Source: Macrothele yani (taxonomy: Eukaryota > Arthropoda > Arachnida > Araneae > Macrothelidae). From it: a stretch of 64,000 nucleotides of DNA. The stretch is taken from positions 116,125,072 through 116,189,071 of the forward strand of contig CM076999.1 of NCBI GenBank assembly GCA_039090855.1, in the 5' to 3' direction. Below are positions 31,261 through 41,261 of this stretch, one piece after another; position 1 is the stretch's first letter, and each line of letters starts with the position of its first letter. The position numbers and the translations under genes were made by a program. The notes under the pieces were generated by a model. The model did no database searches. It was given only the letters and a program-made list of their open reading frames with translations, and was not told the DNA's origin.

Positions 31261-32405
31261 CGTATTCTTACTGGAATTTCCGGAGAGCTCGGGGAACACA
31301 AAATAAAATAAAAAAAAACAATTCAAAAGAATGATGAAAAAAAAATAAGGAATTTCCTCCTCAAGAAAGAAATCTGCTCAGCCAGGTCTTAGAAAAATTA
31401 TGAAATAGGTATTATAATTATCCTCTTAGAACGCCTGTCCACATTATGCTTCTCGGATTTTCTTTCCCAATTCCCGCGCTCTCTAAATTGTTTACTTGGT
31501 AACTACTCTTCCTCGTTTAACTATTTCCTCGTACTATGCGATACCGTAGGAATTATTTGGTGAATATATTGCTTTCCCACACTTACTAATTTGTAGGCCC
31601 CCTTTCCGAAATTCATACCTACGAAATCATGGTCCTCCAATGTTACACGATATTCCGGAGGACATACGGGTAACAATCGTTGGCTACTATATTAAAAAAT
31701 TTACCAGCCACTACAAAATATCTGGTCGCCATTTGGCTACCGATATTCGCAATGACTGCTGACCTTTCTTAGATTCCATGGCAAATTTTGGAATTGCATT
31801 TCGAACGAACTTCACACAGAATAAAGAAACACGGTATACCGTATTTCTGGAATAAATCAATTAAAATAATATTAAAAAATAAACACGAAGGGTAACACGA
31901 AACCGAAAACAACTCTTCAGTAACATGGAATAGCACAGACTCCATCTTTAATTCTTGTCAACGATGACTTCCTGTTTTTTTTATTTATTATTATATATTT
32001 TTTTTTGTGATCACGTCACAGTGAAAGCTTGTCTTTCATGTGGTTCGCGGCAGACAAGACAAGCGACGGATAAAAATAGCCCAGCTCCCATGAGTCGGAG
32101 TCACGTGATACAGGGAGTACGTGGAGCCAGGCTAAGCACAGAACGCGATCAGTTGAGGTCACTTGTCAAAGAACTATTCGATAGCAACTCACCCTTACTG
32201 AATAATAATAATAATAAAAAGCCCATTCATCGCTAATAAACGTTCCTGTACAGAAATTACATTAGCTTTTTGTATAATATACAGACTGTTCAGATAATTC
32301 ACGCGGCGTTGTTTGCGCTGATTTGCCCTGATGAATTCTGGCTCTAAGCCATGTAAAATTTATAAGGCTCCTAAATTTAGAAAAATTTGAAAAAAAAAAA
32401 AAAAC
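31261..32405. other. Unannotated stretch
   Basis: AT-rich; a short (ATA)n at 32202-32217 and an A run at 32390. No gene recognised. Confidence 0.3.
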
Positions 32406-32419
32406 CCGCCGATGAATGA

Positions 32420-33200
32420 ATATCAGAATTAGACAAATGGATCGGTTCGGACCCGCCTGGACAGTATTCTTGTCGGGGGTCCTGGGAATTGTGACTCTGT
32501 GTCTTTCGAACATTGTGATGTTGGTTCTGTGTTTCTACGCGTGAGTGACCATCGTGCCGTTACTGGTGAGATCGTTCTAACAGGGGCCCGTGGAGGATGA
32601 ATCTGAATCTTCTGGAGGTGTTCAAATTCAAAGGGAAGTCCTATTTGCAACTTCTTCTTTTTTTTTTTTTTTTTTTATTTTTTTTTTTATTGGAGGTTTA
32701 ACGACCACCGTGAGCAACTCAATGGGCTATAAGCAGTCGCCCGTCCCTAATTTAGGGTCACTGGTTCCAGGGAAGGGAGAGAGCCAGTGCCGTAAGACAA
32801 ACACAACATCCATGCCTCACCGGGATTCGAACCCAGACCCCGTTCGGACGAATGATTAGAGGCCAGCGCCTTAGACCACTGCGCCACCATTTGCAACTTC
32901 AGGGGAAACTCTTGGCTCGTAGGCGGTTTTTAGAACAAACTCGCCTTGTGTGTATGTTACGTGCATGCAAAGCCGGGCAGCAAATGGGAGCGCAGAATGC
33001 TGGTATGATTGCTGAACTTCAAAGCTCAGTAGACAGATTTATATTGTGAGTCTGGGCAAAGATGCACACAGGACTATCTCAAAGAATTTAGAAAATCAGA
33101 TTTTACTTGTCAGCTTTTTTTTCCGAAATCTAGAAGAGGAAAAATTATTTCACATGCCATTCCTGGCTTACAACATGGGTCACGTTTTGTGATTCCCAAT
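32420..33200 (+). pseudogene. LINE endonuclease C-terminus and linker
   Basis: CDVGSVFLRVSDHRAV at about 32510-32565 is the SDHR motif that closes AP-type endonuclease domains of LINEs. The SINE at 32655-32888 and several stops interrupt the linker. The catalytic N-terminal part is not present. Confidence 0.65.
32655..32888 (-). mobile_element. SINE A, copy 5
   Basis: Flanked by ATTTGCAACTTC (32643-32654, 32889-32900). The tail is a long mixed T run (32655-32695). The head is slightly shortened (GGTGGCGCAGTGG only). Confidence 0.94.
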
Positions 33201-33214
33201 CAGAAATTCAAAAT

Positions 33215-34260
33215 TTGGTTGTTGTTTTTTCACATTTCCGAGACCTGTTTGCATCTGATGACGTGCAGCAGTCGTCCGTCGACTCTTGGGTCGCTGATGC
33301 GATTCAACTAGACGCCGCGGCTTATGAACTTACATCGGGCCCTGTACGTGCTTCCGAGGTAAGGCAAGCCATTACCGGCCTGAGCAATGGTCGTAGTCCG
33401 GGAACTGACGGATGTATCCGTATTGAGTTTTACAAACGTTTTGTTGATTTGCTTGCCGAACCTCTCTGTGATGTTTTAAACCATGTACTGTCAACTGGGC
33501 AGTTAACCACGACGATGCGTAATGGTCAAATCGTTCTGGTTAACAAGCGGCATGATGGTTACGGTCGTAATTTGGGAGAGTGGAGAACCATCACTCTTCT
33601 CAACTACGATTACAAGATTTTGGCTAAAGTCCTTGCTAACGGATAAAGATTATTTCTGGCCTAGTAGGCGCGTGCCAGGTTTCTGGAATCCCGGGAATGA
33701 GAATTTTTCAACATTTAGTCCTCGTGCGGGATGGTATTCACTACCTCGACCGCAAGAGGTTGAAGTGCTGTATCCTTTCTTTGGATCAGAGTAAAGCGTT
33801 TGACAGGGTTAGAGTCTTGTAACTTTAGCCCAGATTTTGTTCACATGGTAATTAGGTTTAACCGAGTCAACGGTCAGCCAACGGACTGCTTTCCCGTTCG
33901 GAGAGGGGACCGCCAGGGCTGCCCGTTGTCTGCTGCACTGTTCATTCCGAGTACTGAAATTCTCCTCAGGAAGATTCAATCTGCTTCAAATATTTCTAGC
34001 ATTCTTGTTCCAGGTGCGAGTTCCAAAACAGCCGAACTCAAATATGTTGCTTACGCAGATGACGTCGTTCTCTTCCTTCGAGATGAACTTTCCTTTAGGA
34101 ATTTCTTCAGTGTTTATGACGTTTATGCGGACAGTTCAGGCGCCGCGTTAAATGTGGATAAGACTAAGGCCTTTTGTTTTTGGGGGTCGGTCAGCTGACG
34201 TTTTGTAGTTTGTAGGCTCCACCGATGCTCCCATAAGGATCCTCGGTTTTTACTTTGATA
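33215..34260 (+). pseudogene. LINE reverse transcriptase
   Basis: HFRDLFASDDVQQ and VRQAITGLSNGRSPGTDG begin the domain, then IEFYKRFVDLLAEPLCDVLN and GEWRTITLLNYDYKILAKVL. A break at 33645-33800 leaves only FGSE..SKAFDRV-like scraps. The palm continues with RRGDRQGCPLSAALF and the catalytic YVAYADDVVLFL (about 34045-34080), and ALNVDKTKAFCFWG closes it. Both YADD aspartates are intact. Frameshifts near 33650 and 33800 prevent a full product. Confidence 0.9.
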
Positions 34261-35480
34261 AATAAGGGGTTCACCGCGAAACGTGGCATTCTGTTCAACA
34301 GAAGCTCACGTCGGAATGTGCTAGGTAGGAGGGTTGCCAAACTTCTTTGTTTAATAGGGCTAAATTTGCTAACAGTTTCTTGGTTTCTAAAATTGTTTTT
34401 TGCGGTACCCTGCAACCTCCTACGTACAGGTTCCTTTTGGCTCTAAATTCTATTTCATTTCGATTTTTTTGGGGAACTAGAGCTCTCCTTTCTAGAGATT
34501 GTCTGGTTCAACCAGTCCAGGGGGTCGGCATATTCTTGCGTGGTGTCGCGCATTGATGGTTTCTTCTAATATAGCCTACATCCTGCAGAACGATTTTCAC
34601 TCTAGCTTTAATTTCGCGTGTTATTTTTTTCTTTTAATCTCGGGTTATTTCCTTTTGCTTGTAGATATTTAGGACAAAGAGCTCCGAGGCCCGGTAGACC
34701 ACATGGCACTACCATTTGTGAGGCTAAGTTGTTGACTAGTGTGACGTACCTGCCAGCAGGACGCACACGACATAAAGGCAGATAACAGTCAGAACGAACG
34801 TCCGCGTAGCTCAATTGGTAGAGCGACTTATTCCGGAATGAGGGGACCCGGGTTCGAGCCCCGGCGTGGATAGAAATGACGGAGAAATTTGCTTCGTTAT
34901 ACTAGTCATAATATAAGGTGTTCTTTTGCTTCGTTATATAAGTCATAATATAAGGTGTTCTTTTGCTTCGTTATACTAGTCATAATATAAGGTGTTCTTC
35001 TTGGCATCGAGAGGATGTCATTTACAATGTTTGCTTGCCATCCTTTGCTCCTCGCATTCAGCAGAGGTTTTTCCGCCTTGGGGATGAACTGGAGGGTCGC
35101 ATGGGCCAATGTCGCGTTTGCAGGTGTGGAAGGTCGTGACCTGCAATGGCGTTTGGCCCATAGGGTGATCTTTCACCCGTGATTCCCTTTTTCGATGGGG
35201 AGTCATCGCCTCTCCCGGTTGTCCCCACTACGGTCAGCCTAAATCTTTATTCCACAGGTTCGTGGAATGTGCTTTTGTGCGCAAAGTTTGGCAAATTATT
35301 TCTAAGTGGATTTGTGTTAATGTTTGCAATTTTCGTACTATTGTATTTAAGCACCCGCGACGTGTTTCAGGTCAGCGCGCTTATGGTCTCAAAGTGATTC
35401 TTGCTACCACCTGTACTGCTTTACATGATACTGCTGTATGACCACGTTAGTCTCTATGCGAATAGGCCTGACGTGGTTGC
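34261..35480 (+). pseudogene. LINE ORF2 C-terminal region
   Basis: ALNSISFRFFWGTRALLSRD and CLVQPVQG follow the reverse transcriptase, as in L1/Tx1 elements. After the tRNA-like SINE, RWGVIASPGCPHYGQPKSLF and HRFVECAFVRKVWQIISKWI (about 35195-35310) form a CCHC-like zf-RVT motif. The frame runs on to LFVK at 35492, where the MITE enters. Several frameshifts. Confidence 0.75.
34800..34998 (+). mobile_element. tRNA-like SINE with a 3 x 37-bp tail
   Basis: 34800-34872 folds as a tRNA except for the anticodon arm. The acceptor GTCCGCG pairs with CGTGGAT, the D arm is GCTC/GAGC and the T arm CCGGG/CCCGG with TTCGAGC. The expected anticodon stem does not pair; CTTATTCC/GGAATGAG forms a different hairpin. 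It is followed by three 37-bp units (34888, 34925, 34962) of TTTGCTTCGTTATACTAGTC plus ATAATATAAGGTGTTCT. It interrupts the LINE, so it is a SINE rather than a tRNA gene. Confidence 0.75.
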
Positions 35481-35492
35481 TCTCTTCGTTAA

Positions 35493-35928
35493 GGCTCTAC
35501 GAGACCAGCCATCTTGTATTGTGCCTTCTCTTGTTAACCAACGGGCAAGCGTATTTCACAAATTGCTCGGGCAATTTTGCACATTTTGGAACACCGTTTG
35601 TGGCTAACGCAAGATATATGATAAATAAAGCGTTCCCTGGTTTCAGATTTTCATTTTGGGCTCTTGAAGTATTTTTTATTAATTAATAAAACTGTGGAAG
35701 ACGCCTTGGTACGACTTTCGCTGCAGATAAAAAATGAAGGAAAGGGTCAATAAAAATTCTGAAACCAGGGAACTGTTTATTTATCATATATCTTGCGTTA
35801 GCCACAAACGGTGTTCCAAAATGTGCAAAGTTGCCCGAGCAATTTGTGAAATACGCTTGTCCGTTGGTTAACAAGAGAGAGCAGCAATATAAAATGGCGG
35901 GTCTCGTAGAGCCGCCATTTTGTACTTC
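35493..35928. mobile_element. TTAA-flanked foldback MITE, copy 2
   Basis: The left end GGCTCTACGAGACC follows TTAA (35489-35492). The inverted end GGTCTCGTAGAGCC stops at 35913, with 15 extra nt (GCCATTTTGTACTTC) before TTAA at 35929-35932. The unique centre is inverted relative to copy 1. Cutting at the TTAA pair joins LFVK to IRLRERVIADFHHWPEDFF in one LINE frame. Confidence 0.9.
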
Positions 35929-36745
35929 TTAAGATCAGATTGCGCGAACGAGTGATTGCAGACTTTCACCACTGGCCGGAAGACTTTTTCGTTTTTTTTT
36001 TTTTTTTTTTAATTGGAGGTTTAACGACCACCATGAGCAACTCAATGGGCTATAAGCAGACCCCCGTCCCTAATTTAGGGTCTATGGTTCCAGGAAAGGG
36101 AAGGAGCCAGTGCCGTAAGACAAACACAACATCCATGCCTCACCGGGATTCAAACCCGGACCCCTTACGGGCGAATGATCAGAGGCCATCGCTTAGACCA
36201 CTGTGCCACCGGGGTGGCCGTTTTTGGTGTTCGTTCGCTTTGTTGGGCTAGACTGGTCTCCCTTCGCAATAATGCAATCAGCTTTCGATTTGAATTTTTG
36301 TTCTGTGTTGGAGCTTGTCGCATGACAACCGACCGCTGCTTCCGATGTCATGCTTCTTGTTGACTAAGTTTTGACTCTGTGTTTGCGTTCTGATTTATTT
36401 TGACAAGTTTTGCTACTGTGTAAGAACCCTCATGTGTTGTATTCTATATGCGCTTTTTTGAATTTGTCTATGCTTTGGCCCGCGATTTTGTTCTCCTCTG
36501 TAGCAGGTTTTTTACCTCTCGGACGACAGCACAAACCATCTTTTGCGTCTTTGTCATGCCTCTCGGGCGGAGAGGGTTGTGTCAAATGACATTTCATGGT
36601 GTTGTTGCTTATTTTTCTGTCATCCTTGTTTTTACTTTTTTAAAGGTTCCAGGTGCTTCGATGTGGGTCCTCTTTTTCTCTCTAAAGCACTTATTCCACA
36701 GATGCGTCTTCCCTGGAGGTGTTTGGTAAGGTAAGTGGTTTTTTA
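35929..36745 (+). pseudogene. LINE ORF2 end and 3' region
   Basis: RLRERVIADFHHWPEDFFVF, then across the SINE FGVRSLCWARLVSLRNNA, is the very C-terminal motif of L1/Tx1-type ORF2 (R.R..ADF). Downstream to 36745 is T-rich 3' sequence without a clear polyadenylation tail. Confidence 0.65.
35992..36219 (-). mobile_element. SINE A, copy 6
   Basis: Complete with a T tail of 19 nt and the head GCCACCCCGGTGGCACAGTG. The target duplication is short and T-rich (CGTTTTT on both sides). Removing it restores the LINE frame ...DFFVFGVRS. Confidence 0.9.
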
Positions 36746-36755
36746 TCTTCCTTTT

Positions 36756-36758
<3 letters not shown>

Positions 36759-36791
<33 letters not shown>
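36759..36791. repeat. (TG)n microsatellite
   Basis: Sixteen TG dinucleotides without interruption. Confidence 0.97.
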
Positions 36792-36792
<1 letters not shown>

Positions 36793-36914
36793 GCCACGAT
36801 AATGATAGTGCCTTGGCTGACCCATATTACGGGTTTCAGCGGAACAGTGTGCAGCCTTGTGCAGTAAAACAGTTCACTAACTGAGTGGTTCTGCTGTAAC
36901 CGTGTCTGAAGAAC

Positions 36915-37965
36915 GAACAAGGGGTTCCAATGCCGTCGCACGCGATTTCGTCAAACGGACCAGTTCACCAGAGGTGTCATCGTAGGCCTTCGTACCGCCG
37001 GATGGTCCTTAACATCGTATTGCGAAAGAAACGCAACGTGATGCCACAACCGTATGTCGCATTTGGAGACAGTGGTCCCAGTGTCTCCAAATGCGACAGA
37101 CGGTTGTGCAACGTCGTAGGGGGATCGGAGCACGGAGACGGACGTCCGAGCGCATCGATCGTCGCATCCTACGTCATGCCATAGCGGACCCACAGGCCAC
37201 AACGGGCGACATTTTGTGGAGTGTACGGGGACTTGCATGCTCCGATATCGACGCGGACAGTGTCGCGCCGATTGGCTGCGTCTGGTTTGCTGTCCAGCCG
37301 TCCGTTGCGAAGGCTACTCTTTACAGTGAACCATCGTCGTTACCGCTTGGCGTGGTGTCGCTCCATAGCTGCCGATTGTAACAGTGTGCTGTTCAGCGCC
37401 GAATCGCGGTTCTGTCTCACCACGGATGAACGCCGTGTGAGAGTCTGGAGGCGACGTGGTTAACAGGCGGATTCCTCCGCCATTGTGGAACGCCACACGG
37501 CCCGGCCCGACAACGTGGAATCATGGTGTGCGGTGATATCAGCGCCAACAGCCGCTCATCGCTGGTACGCAGTACGGCCACATTGACGGCACACCGCTCT
37601 GTTGACGAGGTGCTGCGGCCCGTGGCACTGCCGTATCTGCAGGCATCCCAAACGTCGTTTTTCAACAGGATAACGCCCGACGGCATATCGCTCGGATCAG
37701 CCTCAATGCTTTACACGGTGTGCGGATGCTTCCATAGCCAGCACAATCCCCCGACCTCTCGCCCATCGAGCATCTGCGGGACACGACTGGACGTCGGTTG
37801 AGTACCCTGCCAACACACGGATCAACAGCGCATGGTCCACGATACCCCCAGGACTCTATTCAGACTTTCATTGCCACGTCGGATTCAGCGCTGTATTGCC
37901 CAAAATGGAGGCCATACTTCTTATTGATGATCCTGTATATTCGGCCACTGTCTGCATGTAACAAT
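36915..37965 (+). pseudogene. Tc1-like transposase, catalytic Asp replaced by Ala
   Basis: The N-terminal region is frame-mixed (RIAKETQRDATTVCRIWRQW is the second helix-turn-helix), followed by the hairpin at 37045-37108. RRRGIGARRRTSERIDRRIL and DILWSVRGLACSDIDADSV continue, then VLFSAESRFCLTTDERRVRV. The codon at 37398-37400 is GCC (Ala) where family members have Asp (SDES). Later parts (DEVLRPVALPYLQ, NDLSPIEH-like LSPIEHLRDT) lie in other frames. The end is near FIATSDSALYCPKW. Terminal repeats not found. Confidence 0.85.
37045..37108. repeat. Short-spacer hairpin in Tc1-like transposase
   Basis: Arms 37045-37071 and 37082-37108, 26 of 27 positions paired, 10-nt spacer. It falls inside the DNA-binding region and displaces the expected sequence. 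Confidence 0.95.
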
Positions 37966-38074
37966 TAAATCATTTCTTCAGGACTTACTTGGCGATCTGT
38001 GTGTGCAGTTTGGCCTGTTTTCGAGCATTCCTTCATGGTGTGGCATTTTCTTTGTCAGGCAGTGTATTTATACA

Positions 38075-39058
38075 GCAAAATGTTATTCAATAATAACACT
38101 GGACAGAGGCAACATCGCGAGAAAAAGAAATTACGATTACGGAAAAATTCTTAACTCCGTCAACCTTCCGCTTTCGAAAGTTTCGTAAAGATGGAATTCC
38201 GTCCTCCAACGAACATACGCCCCACGTCACGAACCCCACCCACCCCAATTTCTGTTCACTCGTGTATCGATCTCTTGAATGACAAAATGATAATGAAAAT
38301 GGCGGAATTCCTCGATTTCGAGAAAGAATGTTATACCAGAAGATTACGGGGAAATTTTTCGTGGCGTCTAACGTCCGTTTTCGCAAAATGTTGCCTACAT
38401 TTTCAAGCTGAAATACAAACATTTATGCAACAAAGTGATATTAAACAAGAATACTGGACACAAAGACAAGATCGGAAGAAAAAAAAAAATGCGATGACGG
38501 CAAAAATTTTTACTCCGTTTAGCTACAGTTTTCGAAAGTTTGGAAACACAAAATACCTTTCCCAGACGGAAAACATCCCACGTATATCGTAATAAAAATT
38601 AAAAAAATAAATAAAAATTAAAATTAAAATTCGTGGAATCTGTAGTTTTGACAGTGAGTTCCGTAGTCACACAACAAAATCCGTAGAAATAAAGTTCCAG
38701 CACTGCGCCACCTTACATCACTGAGCACCTTACATCATTTTTTTCGTTTACCCTCAGCTAGCACCACTGCGCCACCCGGGCGGAACTACGGACATTCCGT
38801 AGTGCCGCCCCGGTGGCGCAGTGGTGTAAGTGATGGCTTCTGATTATTCGTCAGAGATGGGTCTAGGTTCGTATCCCGATCAGACATGGATGTTGTCTTG
38901 GTCTCACGGCACTGGCTCTCTCCCTTCCCTGGAACCAGTGGCCCTAAATTAGGGACGGGCGACTGCTTTATAGCCCACTGAGTTGCTCACTGTGGTTGTT
39001 AAAACTTCAATAAAAAAAATAAAAAATAAAAAAACTTTTCGTAGTAGTTGGCAGGTAT
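38075..39058. repeat. Repeat D, second copy, 5' truncated, carrying SINE pieces
   Basis: AACACTGGACAGAGGCAACA, GATGGAATTCCGTCCTCC, GGCGGAATTCCTCGATTTC and GACAGTGAGTTCCGTAGT match 25210-25945. The terminal TAGTTGGCAGGTAT is at 39045-39058, after the SINE A7 insertion. 38701-38803 holds scraps of SINE heads (CACTGCGCCACC three times). Confidence 0.8.
38804..39035 (+). mobile_element. SINE A, copy 7
   Basis: A complete plus-strand copy from GCCGCCCCGGTGGCGCAGTG to an A-rich tail (39011-39034). The flanks TTCCGTAGT and TTTCGTAGT are a probable imperfect target duplication. Confidence 0.92.
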
Positions 39059-39168
39059 CCAGTAGTCGCCAGTCCTTAGCTTAGGACCACTGGTTCCAGG
39101 GAAGGGAGAGAGCCAGCGCTATAAGACAAACAACAATCATGCTTCACCGGGATTTGAAGCGGGACCCA
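39058..39168 (-). mobile_element. SINE A, copy 8, partial
   Basis: Body and B-box region only (GGACCACTGGTTCCAGGGAA, CACCGGGATTTGAAG). No poly(T) and no complete head. Confidence 0.8.
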
Positions 39169-39292
39169 AGTTACATAATCTCAGAATTGCTGATGGTCCA
39201 GGAGCAGAATTATATTAATGTTCTGTAACATGGCTTCCTTTTTGATTGAAGGTTTAACAACCACCATGAGCAACTCGGTGGGTTATCAGCAG

Positions 39293-39610
39293 ATAAGATC
39301 AGATCATATGTAGAGGATTTTAGGAAGGGAGTGTCTGACCCCAGGTCTTAAACCCTTAGAAATAGGAAGCTAGAAGATTTGGGCTACAGTGCCCGATAGG
39401 AAAGTGACACGGAAGCGAAGTAGAAAGGAGTAGGAAGAGGCCCTTATTTATCACGGGGGGGGGGAAGTACCGGGGGTCCGACGTCTTAACGTGCCCATCC
39501 AACACACGGCGGATATTTAGTGGATCGAGCGTTCGTACTTGCCTGGGATCGAACCTGAGGTCGTCTCCATGGCAGTCACGAACGTTGCCCACTAGGCCAC
39601 CCGCCGCCCA
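39293..39610 (-). mobile_element. SINE B, copy 3, inside SINE A
   Basis: Flanked by a perfect 15-bp duplication GTGGGTTATCAGCAG (39278-39292, 39611-39625). Antisense body from CATATGTAGAGGATTTTAGG to the head CGGGTGGCCTAGTGG (minus strand). A run of nine G lies at 39459. Confidence 0.95.
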
Positions 39611-39728
39611 GTGGGTTATCAGCAGCCGCTCGTCCCTAATTTAGAGTCACTGGTTCCAGGGAAGGGCGAAAGCCACTTCCGTAAGACAAACACAACATCC
39701 ATGCCTCGCTGAGATTCGAACCCGGACC

Positions 39729-40464
39729 TAGAGGTCTGCACGGGCCTTATTTGGTGAGCCCGGCCCGACTCAAGCCCGTGCGTTTAAGTTTAAGGCCCAG
39801 CCCGGTCCGTGATGTGCCATTTTGTCTATTGTATTTTATTAAATTGTGAAAATTATATAATGAAATAGTATTGAAAATATTTAGTTAAATGTAAGCCTAA
39901 AAATATTAACTAAAATTTAATAATTATCGAAGAATATATAACCTTTAAAGAGAGAAAAAAACAAAATTAAGCGCGTTCGGAATCTCCTTTTCTCTAAACA
40001 CCCCAAAAGTCAATCTCTATACAGATTAGGGATAGGAGAAACAACCGATGTCTTCCCACTTTCTCATACCAACACACACACACGGACATCCCACATCATT
40101 GCAGCCCCCCCCCCACTCCACACAGCATACACACTCGCTCGGGGTCGAATCTTTTTGTTTTCAACAAGCCCCAAAGTGGTTTTACCATCTTAATATGTAC
40201 AGATGGTAAAAACACTAAGTGCCTTTCCTTTCTTTTGTGATTACGCCCTGGGCTATGTCATGGAAGTAGGTAAAGCCAACAAAACATTTAAATAGACCAG
40301 AAAATCGGAGAACACGATTTTTTTTTCTTTTTTTACGATTGCGATAAAAAAGAATGGGTTGACTTGGCTCGGCCCCGCCCGATCGTAAGCATCTGGGAAA
40401 ATGCCCGGCGCGTTGATTTGTTCTCTAAACTGAAAAAGCCCGACCCGGCCCGTGCAGACTTCTA
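39729..40464. mobile_element. Non-autonomous hAT-type element (736 bp) inside SINE A
   Basis: Termini TAGAGGTCTGCACGGGCC and GGCCCGTGCAGACTTCTA, flanked by CCCGGACC on both sides (8 bp). Subterminal GGCCCGACTC and CCCGACCCGG blocks are inverted. No ORF with transposase features. Confidence 0.88.
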
Positions 40465-40687
40465 CCCGGACCCATCTCGGACGAGTTGTCAGAAGCTGTC
40501 GCTTAGACCACTGCGCCACTGGGACGGCGTAGCGTGACTTCCAAGGATTTCGTAGATATTCTGAGGGCAAAGCGCACACTTAGACCAAATTTCAAAAAGA
40601 AAGAAATAATCAAATGAATAAATAAACCACAGTAAAGTCAAAAACATTAAAAAAATTACTTACTACCAGTTGAAATCTCTTGTTAAA

Positions 40688-41015
40688 TACACTGGAAAAA
40701 ATAAATGGTGTGATTTCACGGAAAATTTCTGAAAGTAACGTGCATCAAAGTTGCCGGTAGGTGTCTGTCTTTTTCAGAAATTTCTGTTTTTAAAAGTGCA
40801 CGTTTATTTTTTACTTCTGTATTTTCACAGATTTTCCGTATTTAAACTGAAATTTCGCACACAAAAAAAATAAAAAAAAAAAATCACAGAACCTGCACTT
40901 TTTTGCCCTTACACTAGATAATCCTTCCGCAGCAGTCAGGAATGTACCCCTGCAGTTTGGGTTAGGTCAGCCTGGTCCAACAGATAACGCGCGCCTTTAA
41001 CCACTTAGCCAGAAT
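40688..41015 (-). mobile_element. SINE G, copy 2
   Basis: Shares TGGTGTGATTTCACGGAAAA and GTTGCCGGTAGGTGTC with copy 1. The head region at 40935-41013 is decayed, but GGCTAAGTGGTTAAAGGCGC is readable on the minus strand. Confidence 0.7.
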
Positions 41016-41261
41016 TTAACTCACGTTCATCGTCAAACAAAACGCGCGACGCTGAAAAAATACTTTTGTTATTAATGCGAGTGATTTAGTCATTTTATTT
41101 TTTGTTGGAGCTTATTATTTTTCTGAATAGGTTTGTAATAAAATTTTTTCTGTAGGAGGACTTTTCACAAACTAAGCATTTTTCATCGTGATTTTTCGAA
41201 GCAAAAAAATGTTTTGCAACTTGATCTTTTTAAACTGACAATGACCTTCAGTTATCTTTAA
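41016..41261. other. Unannotated stretch
   Basis: AT-rich, no recognised feature. Confidence 0.3.

Larger units (their letters stand above)
32406..36745 (+). mobile_element. L1/Tx1-like non-LTR retrotransposon, degenerate, with nested insertions
   Basis: In order: endonuclease end, reverse transcriptase, C-terminal zinc-knuckle-like region. It is interrupted by SINE A5 (32655-32888), a tRNA-like SINE (34800-34998), MITE copy 2 (35493-35928) and SINE A6 (35992-36219). Clade assignment rests on protein strings in the reverse transcriptase and downstream region and is an inference. 5' truncated. The 3' boundary is set at the (TG)n and is uncertain. Confidence 0.8.
39239..40530 (-). mobile_element. 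SINE A, copy 9, split in three
   Basis: Pieces 39239-39292 (tail side), 39611-39728 (body) and 40465-40530 (head) form one SINE once SINE B copy 3 and the hAT-type MITE are removed. Confidence 0.9.

Noticed and set aside
34800..34872. Functional tRNA gene
   Set aside because: Acceptor, D and T arms pair, but the anticodon stem does not. It interrupts a LINE and is followed by a tandem tail, so it is a SINE head.
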